A stretch of 13,829 nucleotides of DNA, from assembly GCA_023380995.1 (NCBI GenBank), contig JAMCTD010000023.1, positions 1 through 13,829 on the forward strand, read 5' to 3'. This document shows, piece after piece, positions 1 to 5,167 of the stretch. A model generated the notes under the pieces. It was not told the origin of the DNA. It did not search any database and saw nothing but the letters and a program-made list of their open reading frames with translations. Source of the stretch: Patescibacteria group bacterium. Lineage in GTDB: Bacteria > Patescibacteria > Microgenomatia > Daviesbacterales > UBA10151. The number at the start of each line of letters is the position of its first letter. Position 1 is the stretch's first letter. A program made the translations under genes and the position numbers.

Positions 1-648
1 CTCCCTTCCTCTTTAGGTAAAAGGTATCCACGAGTTTTTCGGGCTGCGAGTATAGAAGATATGCAAGCAGGTCGGGCTGAAGAGGCAAAAGGCCTCCGTG
101 AGAGAGTGCATAATATACCTACTACTAACTTTGGAAGACAACCTCACAAATTAGCGGCAGAAAATGTAACCGCCATAATTTATTTACCAGAGATGCAGCA
201 TTACCCCGCAATGGATCCTCAAGAAGATATTAAAAAATTATATGGTTTAACTCTGCATGACAATGTCGGGATGAGACTAATAGATAAAACAGGCCGTATT
301 AATGTATGGTGTGATGAAAATTCGTCCCTAGATTTTCCTTTCCCCACTTGTTTTGATGAAATAGATCCTTTTGGTAACTCTGTTTTTAATAAAGAAAAAT
401 GGATGATGTGGAGGGAGATTTCCTGGAAAAAACAAGTTATTCTTTTAGCTCAGTTTTCTGAATTGTCTGGTTCAATTCTAAAACAGATGGTTGAAGATAT
501 AATAACAGGGCCAGGACAAAATAAACCAGTTACAGAATATTACTGGTTACTACACATTTCTGATCCAGAAGGAGTTGTAAAGAAAAGAGGAAGGGAGAAA
601 ATAGCAGCCCCAATAGCGGTGCCTATGCAGGTGCCAGTTCTACGCTAA
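1..648 (+). CDS. hypothetical protein, 5'-truncated by window edge
   Basis: I do not recognise this gene. The first ATG is at 61, but the same frame is open without a stop back to base 1 and reads plausible protein (LPSSLGKRYPRVFRAASIED). No -10 box or Shine-Dalgarno stands before position 61, so the real start probably lies left of the window. The visible product is soluble-looking and moderately charged. It has a Trp/Met-rich patch (KWMMWREISWKK) near residue 120 counting from the ATG, and a basic C-terminus ending in a Pro/Val-rich tail. There is no signal peptide, membrane segment or known catalytic motif. It ends 14 nt before a small membrane-protein gene on the same strand, so the two may be co-transcribed. 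It is likely a real gene given its length and gap-free frame; function is unknown. Confidence 0.6.
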   Translation, partial: LPSSLGKRYPRVFRAASIEDMQAGRAEEAKGLRERVHNIPTTNFGRQPHKLAAENVTAIIYLPEMQHYPAMDPQEDIKKLYGLTLHDNVGMRLIDKTGRINVWCDENSSLDFPFPTCFDEIDPFGNSVFNKEKWMMWREISWKKQVILLAQFSELSGSILKQMVEDIITGPGQNKPVTEYYWLLHISDPEGVVKKRGREKIAAPIAVPMQVPVLR

Positions 649-650
649 GC

Positions 651-656
651 AATAAT
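651..656 (+). promoter_or_regulatory. possible -10 box (AATAAT) of the membrane-protein gene
   Basis: AATAAT matches TATAAT at five of six positions and ends exactly 6 nt before the ATG at 663, the spacing seen at stronger promoters in this window. No convincing -35 lies 16-18 bp upstream, and AT-rich sequence gives such matches by chance, so this is tentative. Confidence 0.3.
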
Positions 657-662
657 AACTAT

Positions 663-1124
663 ATGCATAATACCGAGAGACCTATTTATTCTACAGAACC
701 AGACCAACCAGAGTCAATAAAGATGTCACTCAAGGATGCGGTGATGGGTGCAGTAATAATGAGTGCTATGTTCGGGGGAGCCTCTTGGCTGATATGGGAA
801 CCTCGAGTTGGGATAGAGGTTGGTGTAGGAACCGGAGGACTCTTAGGAGGAATATTATTGAGTCCATTATCGAGTGATAGGGCAGTGGAGTTGGCAAAAG
901 ATGGAAAGAAAACAAGAGCTTACGTTGAAGCATTAAGAGCTTCTTTAGAATCTGCAATTGGATTAGCCTCTGCAGGTGTAATCTGGGGTTATGGTATCGG
1001 GGATACCAAAGGCGCAATTATTGGTGGAGTTGGAGGGGTTTTTATCGGTGGTATTGGATTTGGACAAATAGCTTTTGGTGGAGTTTCCAGAGCTCTTCGA
1101 GAAAGAGCAGAAATAACTCCTTAA
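663..1124 (+). CDS. hypothetical glycine-rich membrane protein
   Basis: This is an unrecognised 153-residue protein. After a polar N-terminus of about 25 residues there are roughly four hydrophobic stretches, at residues 25-46, 50-69, 96-113 and 117-141. The last is a glycine-zipper-like run (GAIIGGVGGVFIGGIGFG) of the kind that packs helices tightly in membranes. A basic, charged loop (about 72-92) separates the two halves and the protein ends in a short charged tail. A second ATG at 723 (residue 21) would also keep all hydrophobic segments; a weak -10-like box favours 663. It follows the truncated upstream gene by 14 nt. A membrane location is inferred from hydrophobicity only. The Gly-rich segments resemble glycine-zipper proteins in general, but I cannot assign a family. 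Confidence 0.6.
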   Translation: MHNTERPIYSTEPDQPESIKMSLKDAVMGAVIMSAMFGGASWLIWEPRVGIEVGVGTGGLLGGILLSPLSSDRAVELAKDGKKTRAYVEALRASLESAIGLASAGVIWGYGIGDTKGAIIGGVGGVFIGGIGFGQIAFGGVSRALRERAEITP

Positions 1125-1149
1125 TTCTTTTTAGATTCTAATCTTCTCC

Positions 1150-1178
1150 TTGAAAAGATAACTATAGTATTTTATACT
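1150..1178 (+). promoter_or_regulatory. sigma70-type promoter of glyA-folD
   Basis: TTGAAA (1150-1155) and TATACT (1173-1178) each match the consensus at five of six positions and are separated by exactly 17 bp. Transcription would start near 1185, leaving only about 4-5 nt before the ATG at 1190. No Shine-Dalgarno can fit in such a leader. Confidence 0.7.
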
Positions 1179-1189
1179 CTGAAGCATCA

Positions 1190-2479
1190 ATGGCATCAAA
1201 GGTATTTAAATTAATTGCAAAAGAAGCCCACCGCCAAAAATATGGGTTGGAGATGATACCTTCTGAGAACTATGTTTCTGCAGATGTCCTAAAAGCTTTG
1301 GGTTCAATTTTAACCAATAAATATTCAGAAGGATTTCCTGGCAGAAGGTATTATGGTGGTAATGAAGTAATTGATGAAATTGAAAATTATGCTGTTAATT
1401 TGGCCAAAAAATTATTTGGTGTACCTTTAGCTTTTGTCCAATCCTATTCTGGTTCCCCAGCCAATATGGCTGTTACCATGGCAGTTTGTAATCCAGGAGA
1501 TGTGGTGATGGGGTTGGCTTTATCCTCTGGGGGCCACTTAACTCATGGGGCTAAATTAAATTTTTCCAGCATTTTTTATAAAGCAGTCAATTACAATGTG
1601 GGTAAGGATTGGAAAATTGATTTTGAAGAGCTGGAAGCTTTGGCTAAAAAAAATAAACCAAAAATGATTTGGGTGGGAACTACAGCTTATCCTTTTAAGC
1701 TAGATTATAAAAAGTTTAGGAAGATTGCTGATATGGTAGGGGCAACTTTGGTGGCAGATATTTCCCATATCACTGGACTAATTATTGGTGGGGTACATGA
1801 ATCGCCTGTGCCTTATGTTGATGTTATTATGACTACTACTCACAAAACTTTAAGAGGACCCAGGGGGGCAATGATTCTAGTTACTGACAGAGGACTTAAG
1901 AAGGATCCAGAAATAAAAGGAAAAATTGAGCGGGCAATAATTCCTGGTATTCAAGGCGGTCCTCATAACCACCAAACAGCAGCTATTGCTGTATCTTTGG
2001 AAGAAGCATTAAAACCCTCATTTAAAAAATATGCAGCCCAAGTGGCTAAAAATGCTGCAGTTTTGGCAAAGGAACTGGGTACAATATCAGAAACACATTT
2101 AGTGTTGTTGGGATTGACCAGTTATGGTTATGGTATGGGTTATCAGGCCCAATATGCTTTGGAAGAAGCAGGAATTACAGTTAATAAAAATACTATTCCA
2201 GGAGAACCTGCTTCACCTTTTTACCCTTCAGGGGTTAGGATGGGGACTCCAGCCTTAACAACCAGAGGGATGAGGGAAAAAGATATGGTCAAAGTAGCTG
2301 GATGGATTAAAAGAGCTTTGGAGGAAATCAGAGGATTAGATTTGCCCAAAGACCAAGATTTAAGGAAGGATTTCTTAAAAGAAGCTAAAAAGAAATTAAA
2401 ACAAAATAAAAACCTAAAAACTATTAGGAAAGAAGTGGAAAAGTTTGCCGGAAAATTTCCGGTACCAGGAATCCGATGA
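1190..2479 (+). CDS. glyA: serine hydroxymethyltransferase
   Basis: PLP enzyme converting serine and tetrahydrofolate to glycine and 5,10-methylene-tetrahydrofolate, the main entry of one-carbon units. At 429 residues it is close to the usual 410-430. Family signatures follow in order: the N-terminal SENYVS block (25-30), NKYSEGFPGRRYYGG (43-57), SYSGSPANMAV (86-95), GGHLTHG (114-120), the PLP-facing D190 and H193, and the Schiff-base lysine K219 in TTTHKTLRGPRGA. VNKNTIPGEP and RMGTPALTTRG follow in the C-terminal domain. The usual 'VDL' in the segment after the large domain reads HLVLLGL here, a divergence also typical of fast-evolving lineages. The start is the only ATG downstream of an in-frame stop at 1151-1153 and lies just behind a good promoter. 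The stop overlaps the folD start as ATGA, so the two are translationally coupled. Confidence 0.95.
   Translation: MASKVFKLIAKEAHRQKYGLEMIPSENYVSADVLKALGSILTNKYSEGFPGRRYYGGNEVIDEIENYAVNLAKKLFGVPLAFVQSYSGSPANMAVTMAVCNPGDVVMGLALSSGGHLTHGAKLNFSSIFYKAVNYNVGKDWKIDFEELEALAKKNKPKMIWVGTTAYPFKLDYKKFRKIADMVGATLVADISHITGLIIGGVHESPVPYVDVIMTTTHKTLRGPRGAMILVTDRGLKKDPEIKGKIERAIIPGIQGGPHNHQTAAIAVSLEEALKPSFKKYAAQVAKNAAVLAKELGTISETHLVLLGLTSYGYGMGYQAQYALEEAGITVNKNTIPGEPASPFYPSGVRMGTPALTTRGMREKDMVKVAGWIKRALEEIRGLDLPKDQDLRKDFLKEAKKKLKQNKNLKTIRKEVEKFAGKFPVPGIR
2467..2470 (+). promoter_or_regulatory. Shine-Dalgarno (AGGA) for folD
   Basis: AGGA ends 5 nt before the folD ATG at 2476, inside the glyA coding sequence. 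It is one of the few ribosome-binding-site-like sequences in the window, and it belongs to an internal operon gene rather than to the first gene of a transcript. Confidence 0.5.
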
Positions 2480-3312
2480 AAGTATCTGGAAAAGAAGTTG
2501 CAGATGAAATTTCAAAAAAGCTCCAACAAGAAGTAGAGAAACTAGAAGTTAAACCAACTTTGGCTATAATTTTAGCAGGTGATAATCCAGCTTCCAGAAT
2601 TTATGTTAATAATAAAATTAAAAAGGCAGAGCAAATCGGTATTGATGCAAAACTTTTTGAATTTTCTAAAGATCAGTTTGAAGATACTGTAAAAACAATT
2701 CAAAGCTTAAATGATGATGTAAGTGTTCATGGAATAATTATTCAATATCCAACATATCAAAGTTGGGATTTTAATAATCTAGTTTCTACAGTTGATCCTA
2801 AAAAAGATGTGGATGGGTTTTTACCTGATTCATTATTTAAAGGAGCAACTGCTTTAGGGGTTTGGGAAATGCTTAAGGCTTTTGCAAGGTTTGAAGGGGT
2901 TTCTTCTGCAGAAGAATTTTTAAAGGGTAAGCATGTAGTACTTTTGGGTAAAGGCAGAACTGCTGGAGGACCAACCAGGGATTTGCTGGCAGAAAAAGGA
3001 ATAGAATTTACTTTAATTGATTCTAAAACAGAAAACCCTGATAAATTAATTAAAAATGCTGATGTGATAATCTCTGCAACAGGCAGGAAAAACATTATTA
3101 CAGGGGATAAAATTAAAAATGGAAGTTTTGTGATTGGAGTGGGAGTAGGAAAAGAGGTAATTGATGATGAGGAGAAAATCTATGGGGATATTGAGGAAAA
3201 TACAGTGTCCCAAAAAGCTAAATTATATTGTCCAACAATTGGTGGAATAGGGCCTTTAACAATTGTGTGCTTATTAAGGAATGTGATAGAGGCCAGTAAA
3301 AAACAACGTTAA
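2476..3312 (+). CDS. folD: methylenetetrahydrofolate dehydrogenase / cyclohydrolase (FolD), divergent
   Basis: Bifunctional enzyme oxidising 5,10-methylene-THF and hydrolysing the methenyl form to 10-formyl-THF, the formyl donor for PurN. It has 278 residues, within the family range. The catalytic YxxxK is present (Y43-V-N-N-K47), as are an equivalent of the GIIVQLP block (GIIIQYP, Q90), KKDVDGF (D111, D113), a Rossmann-type loop [10 protein letters not shown] (157-166) and a C-terminal GGIGPLT. The normally strong PCTPxG segment is replaced by GATALG (123-128), and the glycine loop is unlike the usual GRSxxVGxP. Either the cofactor site or the balance of the two activities may therefore differ. 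It overlaps glyA by ATGA and meets recR tail to tail, both stop codons lying in the palindrome TTAA (3309-3312). Confidence 0.9.
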   Translation: MKVSGKEVADEISKKLQQEVEKLEVKPTLAIILAGDNPASRIYVNNKIKKAEQIGIDAKLFEFSKDQFEDTVKTIQSLNDDVSVHGIIIQYPTYQSWDFNNLVSTVDPKKDVDGFLPDSLFKGATALGVWEMLKAFARFEGVSSAEEFLKGKHVVLLGKGRTAGGPTRDLLAEKGIEFTLIDSKTENPDKLIKNADVIISATGRKNIITGDKIKNGSFVIGVGVGKEVIDDEEKIYGDIEENTVSQKAKLYCPTIGGIGPLTIVCLLRNVIEASKKQR

Positions 3313-3905
3313 TATTCTTTTCTTCCTTCTAAAGCCCGAGACAGTGTTGTTTCATCAGCATATTCCAAATCTGACCCTACCGGTAGTCCTCTGGCAATCC
3401 TGGTAACTGTAATTCCTAAGGGAGAAATTAACCTTTGGATATACATGGCAGTTGCTTCTCCTTCCATTGTTGGGTTGGTAGCCAAAATTATTTCTTTAAC
3501 TTTTCCATCTTTTAATCTTGGTAAAAGCTCCCTGATGTGGATTTCTGAAGGGCCAATATTTTCCAAAGGAGAAATTACCCCATGTAAAACATGGTAAAGC
3601 CCTTTATAGCTTGCCTTTTCCAAGGCTAACACATCCAAAGGGTTTTCTACTACCATAATAACTGTTTGATCCCTATTTGCATCAGAACAAATTTGACAAG
3701 GATCTTCTTCCCCAATATTAAAACAAATTGAGCAAACCTTGGTTTTTTCCTTCATAAAAATTGCAGCTTCAGCTAAAGCTTTAGATTCTTCTAAAGGCGC
3801 ATGGAGTAAATAAAATGTGAGCCTTTGGGCTGTTTTTGGTCCAATCCCAGGTAATCTTTCAAAAGCTTCAATTAAATTTTGTACAGATTTGGGGACTTGT
3901 GCCAT
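3309..3905 (-). CDS. recR: recombination mediator protein RecR
   Basis: RecR works with RecO (and RecF) to load RecA at gaps during recombinational repair. I chose the ATG at 3905 rather than the longest frame (3962). It gives 198 residues, the family's usual length, and the usual N-terminus ([28 protein letters not shown]) carrying the helix-hairpin-helix. The 19-residue extension would begin inside a palindromic repeat and matches nothing expected. A -10 box ends 7 nt before 3905. The four zinc cysteines are C58, C61, C70 and C73. The Toprim domain follows with VVENPLDV (E87), [14 protein letters not shown] and the C-terminal [19 protein letters not shown]. ybaB lies upstream on the same strand, but the usual close ybaB-recR spacing is broken by an opposite-strand nuclease cassette. 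Confidence 0.93.
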   Translation of the reverse strand: MAQVPKSVQNLIEAFERLPGIGPKTAQRLTFYLLHAPLEESKALAEAAIFMKEKTKVCSICFNIGEEDPCQICSDANRDQTVIMVVENPLDVLALEKASYKGLYHVLHGVISPLENIGPSEIHIRELLPRLKDGKVKEIILATNPTMEGEATAMYIQRLISPLGITVTRIARGLPVGSDLEYADETTLSRALEGRKEY

Positions 3906-3912
3906 AGTGTGA

Positions 3913-3918
3913 ATTTTA
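3913..3918 (-). promoter_or_regulatory. -10 box (TAAAAT) of recR
   Basis: Read on the minus strand, TAAAAT (five of six consensus positions) ends 7 nt before the recR ATG at 3905, predicting a leaderless or nearly leaderless transcript. The -35 region (for example TAGAAT 18 bp upstream) is weak. A GGAGG at 3929-3933 lies too far from the ATG and out of register to act as its ribosome-binding site. Confidence 0.45.
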
Positions 3919-3956
3919 CCACTTTCGCCTCCTATCATTCTATGCTTACATTCAAA

Positions 3957-3982
3957 TGTCATTCCAGACTTGATCTGGAATC
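3957..3982 (+). repeat. left palindromic repeat of the GIY-YIG unit
   Basis: After the outer TGTC, ATTCCAGA (3961-3968) pairs with TCTGGAAT (3974-3981) around the loop CTTGA. There is no T-run after the stem, so a terminator role is unlikely. It aligns end to end with the reverse complement of 4296-4321 at 18 of 26 positions, and all eight differences form compensated stem pairs. Confidence 0.8.
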
Positions 3983-3984
3983 TA

Positions 3985-3990
3985 TATAAT
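3985..3990 (+). promoter_or_regulatory. -10 box (TATAAT) of the GIY-YIG gene
   Basis: A perfect TATAAT ends exactly 6 nt before the ATG at 3997, so transcription would begin at or next to the start codon. No good -35 stands 17 bp upstream; that position falls in the left palindrome. The box supports 3997 over the earlier in-frame TTG at 3970. Confidence 0.6.
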
Positions 3991-3996
3991 AATTTT

Positions 3997-4281
3997 ATGT
4001 TCTATATCTATATCATGGCTAGTCAAAAGAACGGAACACTATATATAGGTGTAACTTCTAATTTAGTTCAGAGAGTATATCAGCACAAAAATGGCCTAGC
4101 TGATGGCTTTACCAAAAAATACAATGTCCATTTGCTAGTCTATTATGAGAATATAGAGAATGTTGCCTCGGCAATTCAAAGAGAAAAAGCATTAAAAGCT
4201 TGGAGAAGACAATGGAAAATAGATTTAATTGAGAAGAGTAATCCTAGCTGGAGAGATTTATATTCTGAAATACTTGTTTAA
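3997..4281 (+). CDS. small GIY-YIG endonuclease-domain protein
   Basis: A 94-residue single-domain GIY-YIG protein of the COG2827/UvrC-N-like type. The N-terminus [21 protein letters not shown] contains the two motif halves (Y3-I-Y5 and Y16-I-G18). They are followed by the conserved arginine R26 in LVQRVYQHK, the metal-binding glutamate E63 in QREKALKAW and N82 in the NPSWRDL tail. A full catalytic set is therefore present and it may be an active DNA nickase or nuclease; the target is unknown. The ATG at 3997 is chosen because the family begins at this M-[FY]-Y-[IV]-Y-I block and a TATAAT stands 6 nt before it. It runs opposite to recR and ybaB and is framed by palindromic repeats. Proteins of this family are scattered patchily among bacteria, often as orphans. 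Confidence 0.88.
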   Translation: MFYIYIMASQKNGTLYIGVTSNLVQRVYQHKNGLADGFTKKYNVHLLVYYENIENVASAIQREKALKAWRRQWKIDLIEKSNPSWRDLYSEILV

Positions 4282-4295
4282 CTATTATTTGTATA

Positions 4296-4321
4296 GATCC
4301 TGAATCAAGTTCAGGATGACA
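4296..4321 (-). repeat. right palindromic repeat of the GIY-YIG unit (inverted)
   Basis: ATCCTGAA (4297-4304) pairs with TTCAGGAT (4310-4317) around TCAAG, the complement of the left loop. Read on the minus strand it starts TGTCAT like the left copy. It lies between the converging GIY-YIG and ybaB genes but has no T-tract on either side. Confidence 0.8.
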
Positions 4322-4331
4322 CTTCGTGTCA
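4317..4331. repeat. short hairpin overlapping the ybaB stop codon
   Basis: TGACAC (4317-4322) pairs with GTGTCA (4326-4331) around TTC. Its right arm contains the ybaB stop (TGA read on the minus strand, 4329-4331) and its left arm overlaps the outer TGTCA of the right palindrome. It could be part of the element end or a duplicated flank. Confidence 0.55.
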
Positions 4332-4607
4332 CATTCCTGGGATGCCCATGCCACCCATCAAACCCTTCATCTCTTCAGCTGCCACTTTTTGGGACTGTTT
4401 TAATGCCTCATTAACTGCCTCTGTAACTTTAGAAGGCTCCATATCTCCAGAAATTGATTGCATCTTTTGGTCTGCAGTCATTACCACTGTTACACCTTTA
4501 TGTTCAATGGTAATCTTGATTTGGGCCAGCCTTTTTTGTACTTCCATGGCCTGATCCCGCATCTTTTTAAGATCACCAAGTTGTTTTAAACCATCCATTA
4601 AACCCAT
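4329..4607 (-). CDS. ybaB: YbaB/EbfC family nucleoid-associated protein
   Basis: A small dimeric DNA-binding protein family, usually encoded between dnaX and recR. The 92-residue product fits the family in size and layout. A helical N-terminus rich in Met/Gln/Lys (LKQLGDLKKMRDQAMEVQKRLAQIK) leads into the central beta segment (ITIEHKGVTVVMTADQKMQSISGD). A second long helix (SKVTEAVNEALKQSQKVAAEEMKGL) and a Gly/Met/Pro-rich tail (MGGMGIPGM) follow. A -35/-10 promoter lies directly against the ATG, so the mRNA is predicted leaderless. recR lies downstream on the same strand but 424 nt away, instead of the few bases typical of this operon, because the GIY-YIG unit sits between. No dnaX is seen upstream; a divergent gene begins there instead. 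Confidence 0.88.
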   Translation of the reverse strand: MGLMDGLKQLGDLKKMRDQAMEVQKRLAQIKITIEHKGVTVVMTADQKMQSISGDMEPSKVTEAVNEALKQSQKVAAEEMKGLMGGMGIPGM

Positions 4608-4613
4608 GGGGGT

Positions 4614-4642
4614 ATTATATCTTATTGTTTGTCAGTTGTGAA
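4614..4642 (-). promoter_or_regulatory. sigma70-type promoter of ybaB, predicted leaderless
   Basis: On the minus strand TTCACA (4642-4637), a 17-bp spacer and a perfect TATAAT (4619-4614) are followed by 6 nt and the ybaB ATG. The expected transcription start is the A of the start codon. The promoter shares its 53-bp intergenic space with the start of the divergent gene at 4661. Confidence 0.7.
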
Positions 4643-4648
4643 GGATGT

Positions 4649-4654
4649 TAATAT
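4649..4654 (+). promoter_or_regulatory. possible -10 box (TAATAT) of the gene at 4661
   Basis: TAATAT matches four of six positions and ends 6 nt before the ATG. TTGTTT at 4625-4630 could be a weak -35 with an 18-bp spacer. Both overlap the opposing ybaB promoter, so the two starts may compete. Confidence 0.35.
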
Positions 4655-4660
4655 ATCCTC

Positions 4661-5077
4661 ATGGCAAATCCAGGAAGCGTGATAGGGAAATTTAGTGATG
4701 AAATCCAAGAGACAACAGGAGAAATTGCTCAGGATGCCAAAGATTCTGTGGGGGAAATGATAGAACAAGGTATGCAATCTGTAACAGGTTCCCAACTTAC
4801 TCCTCAACAAATCCAACAAAAACAACAGGAAGATCAAAAGAAGGAAATGGATAGGCAAAAACAATTAATCTATACCAGAAACTGGCTGAAAGGTGTGGAG
4901 ACGGCTCAGGCCAAAGTCAGGATGGAGAATAAGCAAAAAGAACAACAAAGGTTACAAGCCGAGGAGCAAGAGCAACAAGTAACAGAAATGAAAAAGGAAG
5001 AAAAGAAGAAGCAGCCGGTTAATCCGGCAATTGCTTATGCTGGTAAAGCAGAGTTTAAAAGAGGAGTAGGAGGGTAA
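4661..5077 (+). CDS. hypothetical Gln/Glu/Lys-rich coiled-coil protein
   Basis: I cannot give a function. The 138-residue product starts with a Gly/Asp/Glu-containing helix-like segment (GSVIGKFSDEIQETTGEIAQDAKDSVGEM). It continues with a Gln-rich stretch (LTPQQIQQKQQEDQKKEMDRQKQ, about 46-68), a short conserved-looking patch with aromatics (LIYTRNWLKGVETAQAK, about 69-85), then a long charged E/Q/K helix (86-118). The end is NPAIAYAGKAEFKRGVGG. This implies a mostly helical, coiled-coil protein with a short structured tail; there is no signal peptide or membrane segment. It starts divergently from ybaB across a 53-bp region and ends about 90 nt before cysS, with a repeat-rich element between. 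The well-defined N- and C-terminal segments argue that it is real, not merely a low-complexity frame. Confidence 0.7.
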   Translation: MANPGSVIGKFSDEIQETTGEIAQDAKDSVGEMIEQGMQSVTGSQLTPQQIQQKQQEDQKKEMDRQKQLIYTRNWLKGVETAQAKVRMENKQKEQQRLQAEEQEQQVTEMKKEEKKKQPVNPAIAYAGKAEFKRGVGG

Positions 5078-5082
5078 TGGAA

Positions 5083-5161
5083 ATTCAAAGTTCAAAATTC
5101 AAAGTTCAAAGTTTTCGAAGAAAACTACCAACACTTTTGACTTTTAACTTTAAACTTTTAA
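5083..5161. repeat. heptad-repeat inverted element upstream of cysS
   Basis: The left arm is ATTCAAAGTTCAAA repeated twice without change (5083-5110), that is four RTTCAAA heptads. The right arm is four heptads CTTTTGA, CTTTTAA, CTTTAAA, CTTTTAA (5134-5161). The arms are imperfect reverse complements. Between them AGTTTTC-GAA-GAAAACT (5110-5126) forms a perfect 7-bp stem. The element fills nearly the whole cysS upstream region, ending 6 nt before the ATG. Its last heptads may double as a weak promoter (TTGACT at 5137), but no good -10 is visible. Confidence 0.75.
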
Positions 5162-5167
5162 CTTAGT

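Larger units (their letters stand above)
3957..4321 (+). mobile_element. putative 365-bp GIY-YIG cassette bounded by 26-bp palindromic inverted repeats
   Basis: The unit consists of a left end (3957-3982), a -10 box at 3985-3990, one GIY-YIG gene (3997-4281) and a right end (4296-4321). The right end is an inverted version of the left. Both ends start with TGTCAT on the outside and finish with ATC inside, and each contains an 8-bp-stem palindrome with the loop CTTGA. The unit lies between ybaB and recR, genes usually adjacent and co-directional in bacteria, and runs opposite to them. I see no clear target-site duplication beyond a TGTCA-type sequence at both flanks, so mobility is inferred from architecture. 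The alternative is a resident nuclease gene flanked by two independently inserted REP-like repeats. Confidence 0.5.

Noticed and set aside
3906..3962. A 19-residue N-terminal extension of RecR (start at 3962).
   Set aside because: It begins inside the left palindromic repeat, does not resemble RecR, and the ATG at 3905 gives the standard 198 residues with a -10 box next to it.
3970..3996. A longer GIY-YIG start at TTG 3970.
   Set aside because: It lies within the palindrome and upstream of the TATAAT; the family N-terminus begins at 3997.
4296..4321. The right palindrome as a bidirectional terminator between GIY-YIG and ybaB.
   Set aside because: There is no T-tract on either strand after the stem, and the same sequence type occurs inverted at 3957-3982, upstream of a gene start.
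4342..4554. Opposite-strand reading frames over ybaB, folD, cysS, cmk, the peptidase, dgkA and purF.
   Set aside because: They are shadows of well-recognised genes, rich in Ser/Leu/Ile as expected of antisense AT-rich coding DNA, and show no family motif or promoter.
5078..5167. A T-box riboswitch upstream of cysS.
   Set aside because: The leader is made of short heptad repeats, with no T-box consensus, specifier loop or terminator/antiterminator pair visible.
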